A stretch of DNA of 64,000 nucleotides from Lentisphaeria bacterium (lineage in GTDB: Bacteria > Verrucomicrobiota > Lentisphaeria > Victivallales > UBA1829), in NCBI GenBank assembly GCA_017503375.1, contig JAFVTF010000025.1, positions 39,791 to 103,790 on the forward strand. The letters run 5' to 3'. The notes below the pieces were generated by a model that saw only the letters and a program-made list of their open reading frames with translations, was not told the DNA's origin and searched no databases. How positions within the stretch are numbered: position 1 is the stretch's first letter; each line of letters opens with the position of its first letter. Positions 63,895 to 64,000 of this stretch are shown here, in pieces. A program made the translations under genes and the position numbers.

Positions 63895-64000
63895 AATCAG
63901 TTCTTCTGAAAATCCAGCCCTTTTGCTTGTCCCGCCATAGCTATTTGAGCGGCGGCGGAAGGGTAAATTGTCACGACACGGGGTAGCGAGACAGCTTGCC
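63895..64000. other. Window end, no gene seen
   Basis: No gene. A short direct repeat TTGAGCGGCGG with GGGTAAA occurs at about 63875 and 63945, spanning the end of the alkyltransferase gene. Confidence 0.4.

Overview
The window looks like a chromosome segment of a Lentisphaerota bacterium (Victivallis-like, probably a gut polysaccharide degrader). This is inferred from content, not from a marker search. The clues are three type IV/II pseudopilin-like genes with a nearly identical [17 protein letters not shown] motif, each lying beside predicted glycoside hydrolases; a type III glutamine synthetase; a DUF4838 protein; many secreted or family-orphan glycosidases; and dense, overlapping operons with good Shine-Dalgarno (SD) sites. 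TAG is almost never used as a stop here.

Layout. 0-2.1 kb: end of an organic-acid module (Fe-S hydro-lyase beta subunit, AtuA-like, DUF4387). 2.1-2.5 kb: strong inverted repeats and a small non-autonomous mobile element. 2.5-9.2 kb (minus): ruvB, then a tight operon of hldD, a chagasin-like inhibitor, a GT39-like membrane glycosyltransferase, rlmN and an ankyrin lipoprotein. 9.3-16.9 kb: housekeeping genes (transketolase, glnN, response regulator, recO, MATE, rex). 17-27.3 kb: a carbohydrate locus (lyase/synthase-family aldolase, BNR propeller, secreted TIM-barrel protein, pseudopilin, GH42-like, GH65-like, GntR/LacI regulator). 27.5-29.4 kb: an rRNA-repair operon, rtcB2-prfH, preceded by an apparent 12-codon leader peptide and a structure that can hide the rtcB ribosome-binding site. 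29.5-32 kb: HAD phosphatase, inverted clusters of a 9-bp repeat, an initiator-type tRNA-Met with its own promoter and terminator, an inverted copy of exactly its 5' half, and a gene-poor stretch. 32-43.2 kb: a second carbohydrate locus (AraC regulator, two Gfo/Idh oxidoreductases, a creatininase-like amidohydrolase, an unknown protein, pseudopilin, DUF4838, small secreted protein, GH20-like protein).

43.2-48.5 kb is an accessory scar: two AT-rich genes of unclear origin, a DUF932 fragment, a zeta-toxin pair, an IS4-type transposase fragment, a decapitated MFS transporter, and a DUF3592 gene interrupted by an in-frame TAG. 48.6-56 kb is a third carbohydrate operon (pseudopilin, alpha-mannosidase GH38, second GH38-like giant). 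56-57.5 kb is a rearranged junction where an L-rhamnose isomerase 3' fragment is fused to an IS256-type transposase fragment. 57.5-63.1 kb holds a BNR protein, a polysaccharide deacetylase, then an RpiR regulator, an N-acetylhexosamine kinase and a NanE-MurQ fusion for amino-sugar/MurNAc salvage. An alkyltransferase-type gene closes the window.

The items most worth following are the rtcB2-prfH leader, the paired perfect palindromes written into the signal-peptide coding region of two pseudopilins, the short mobile element with 18-bp inverted ends and 4-bp target duplications, and the inverted tRNA half.
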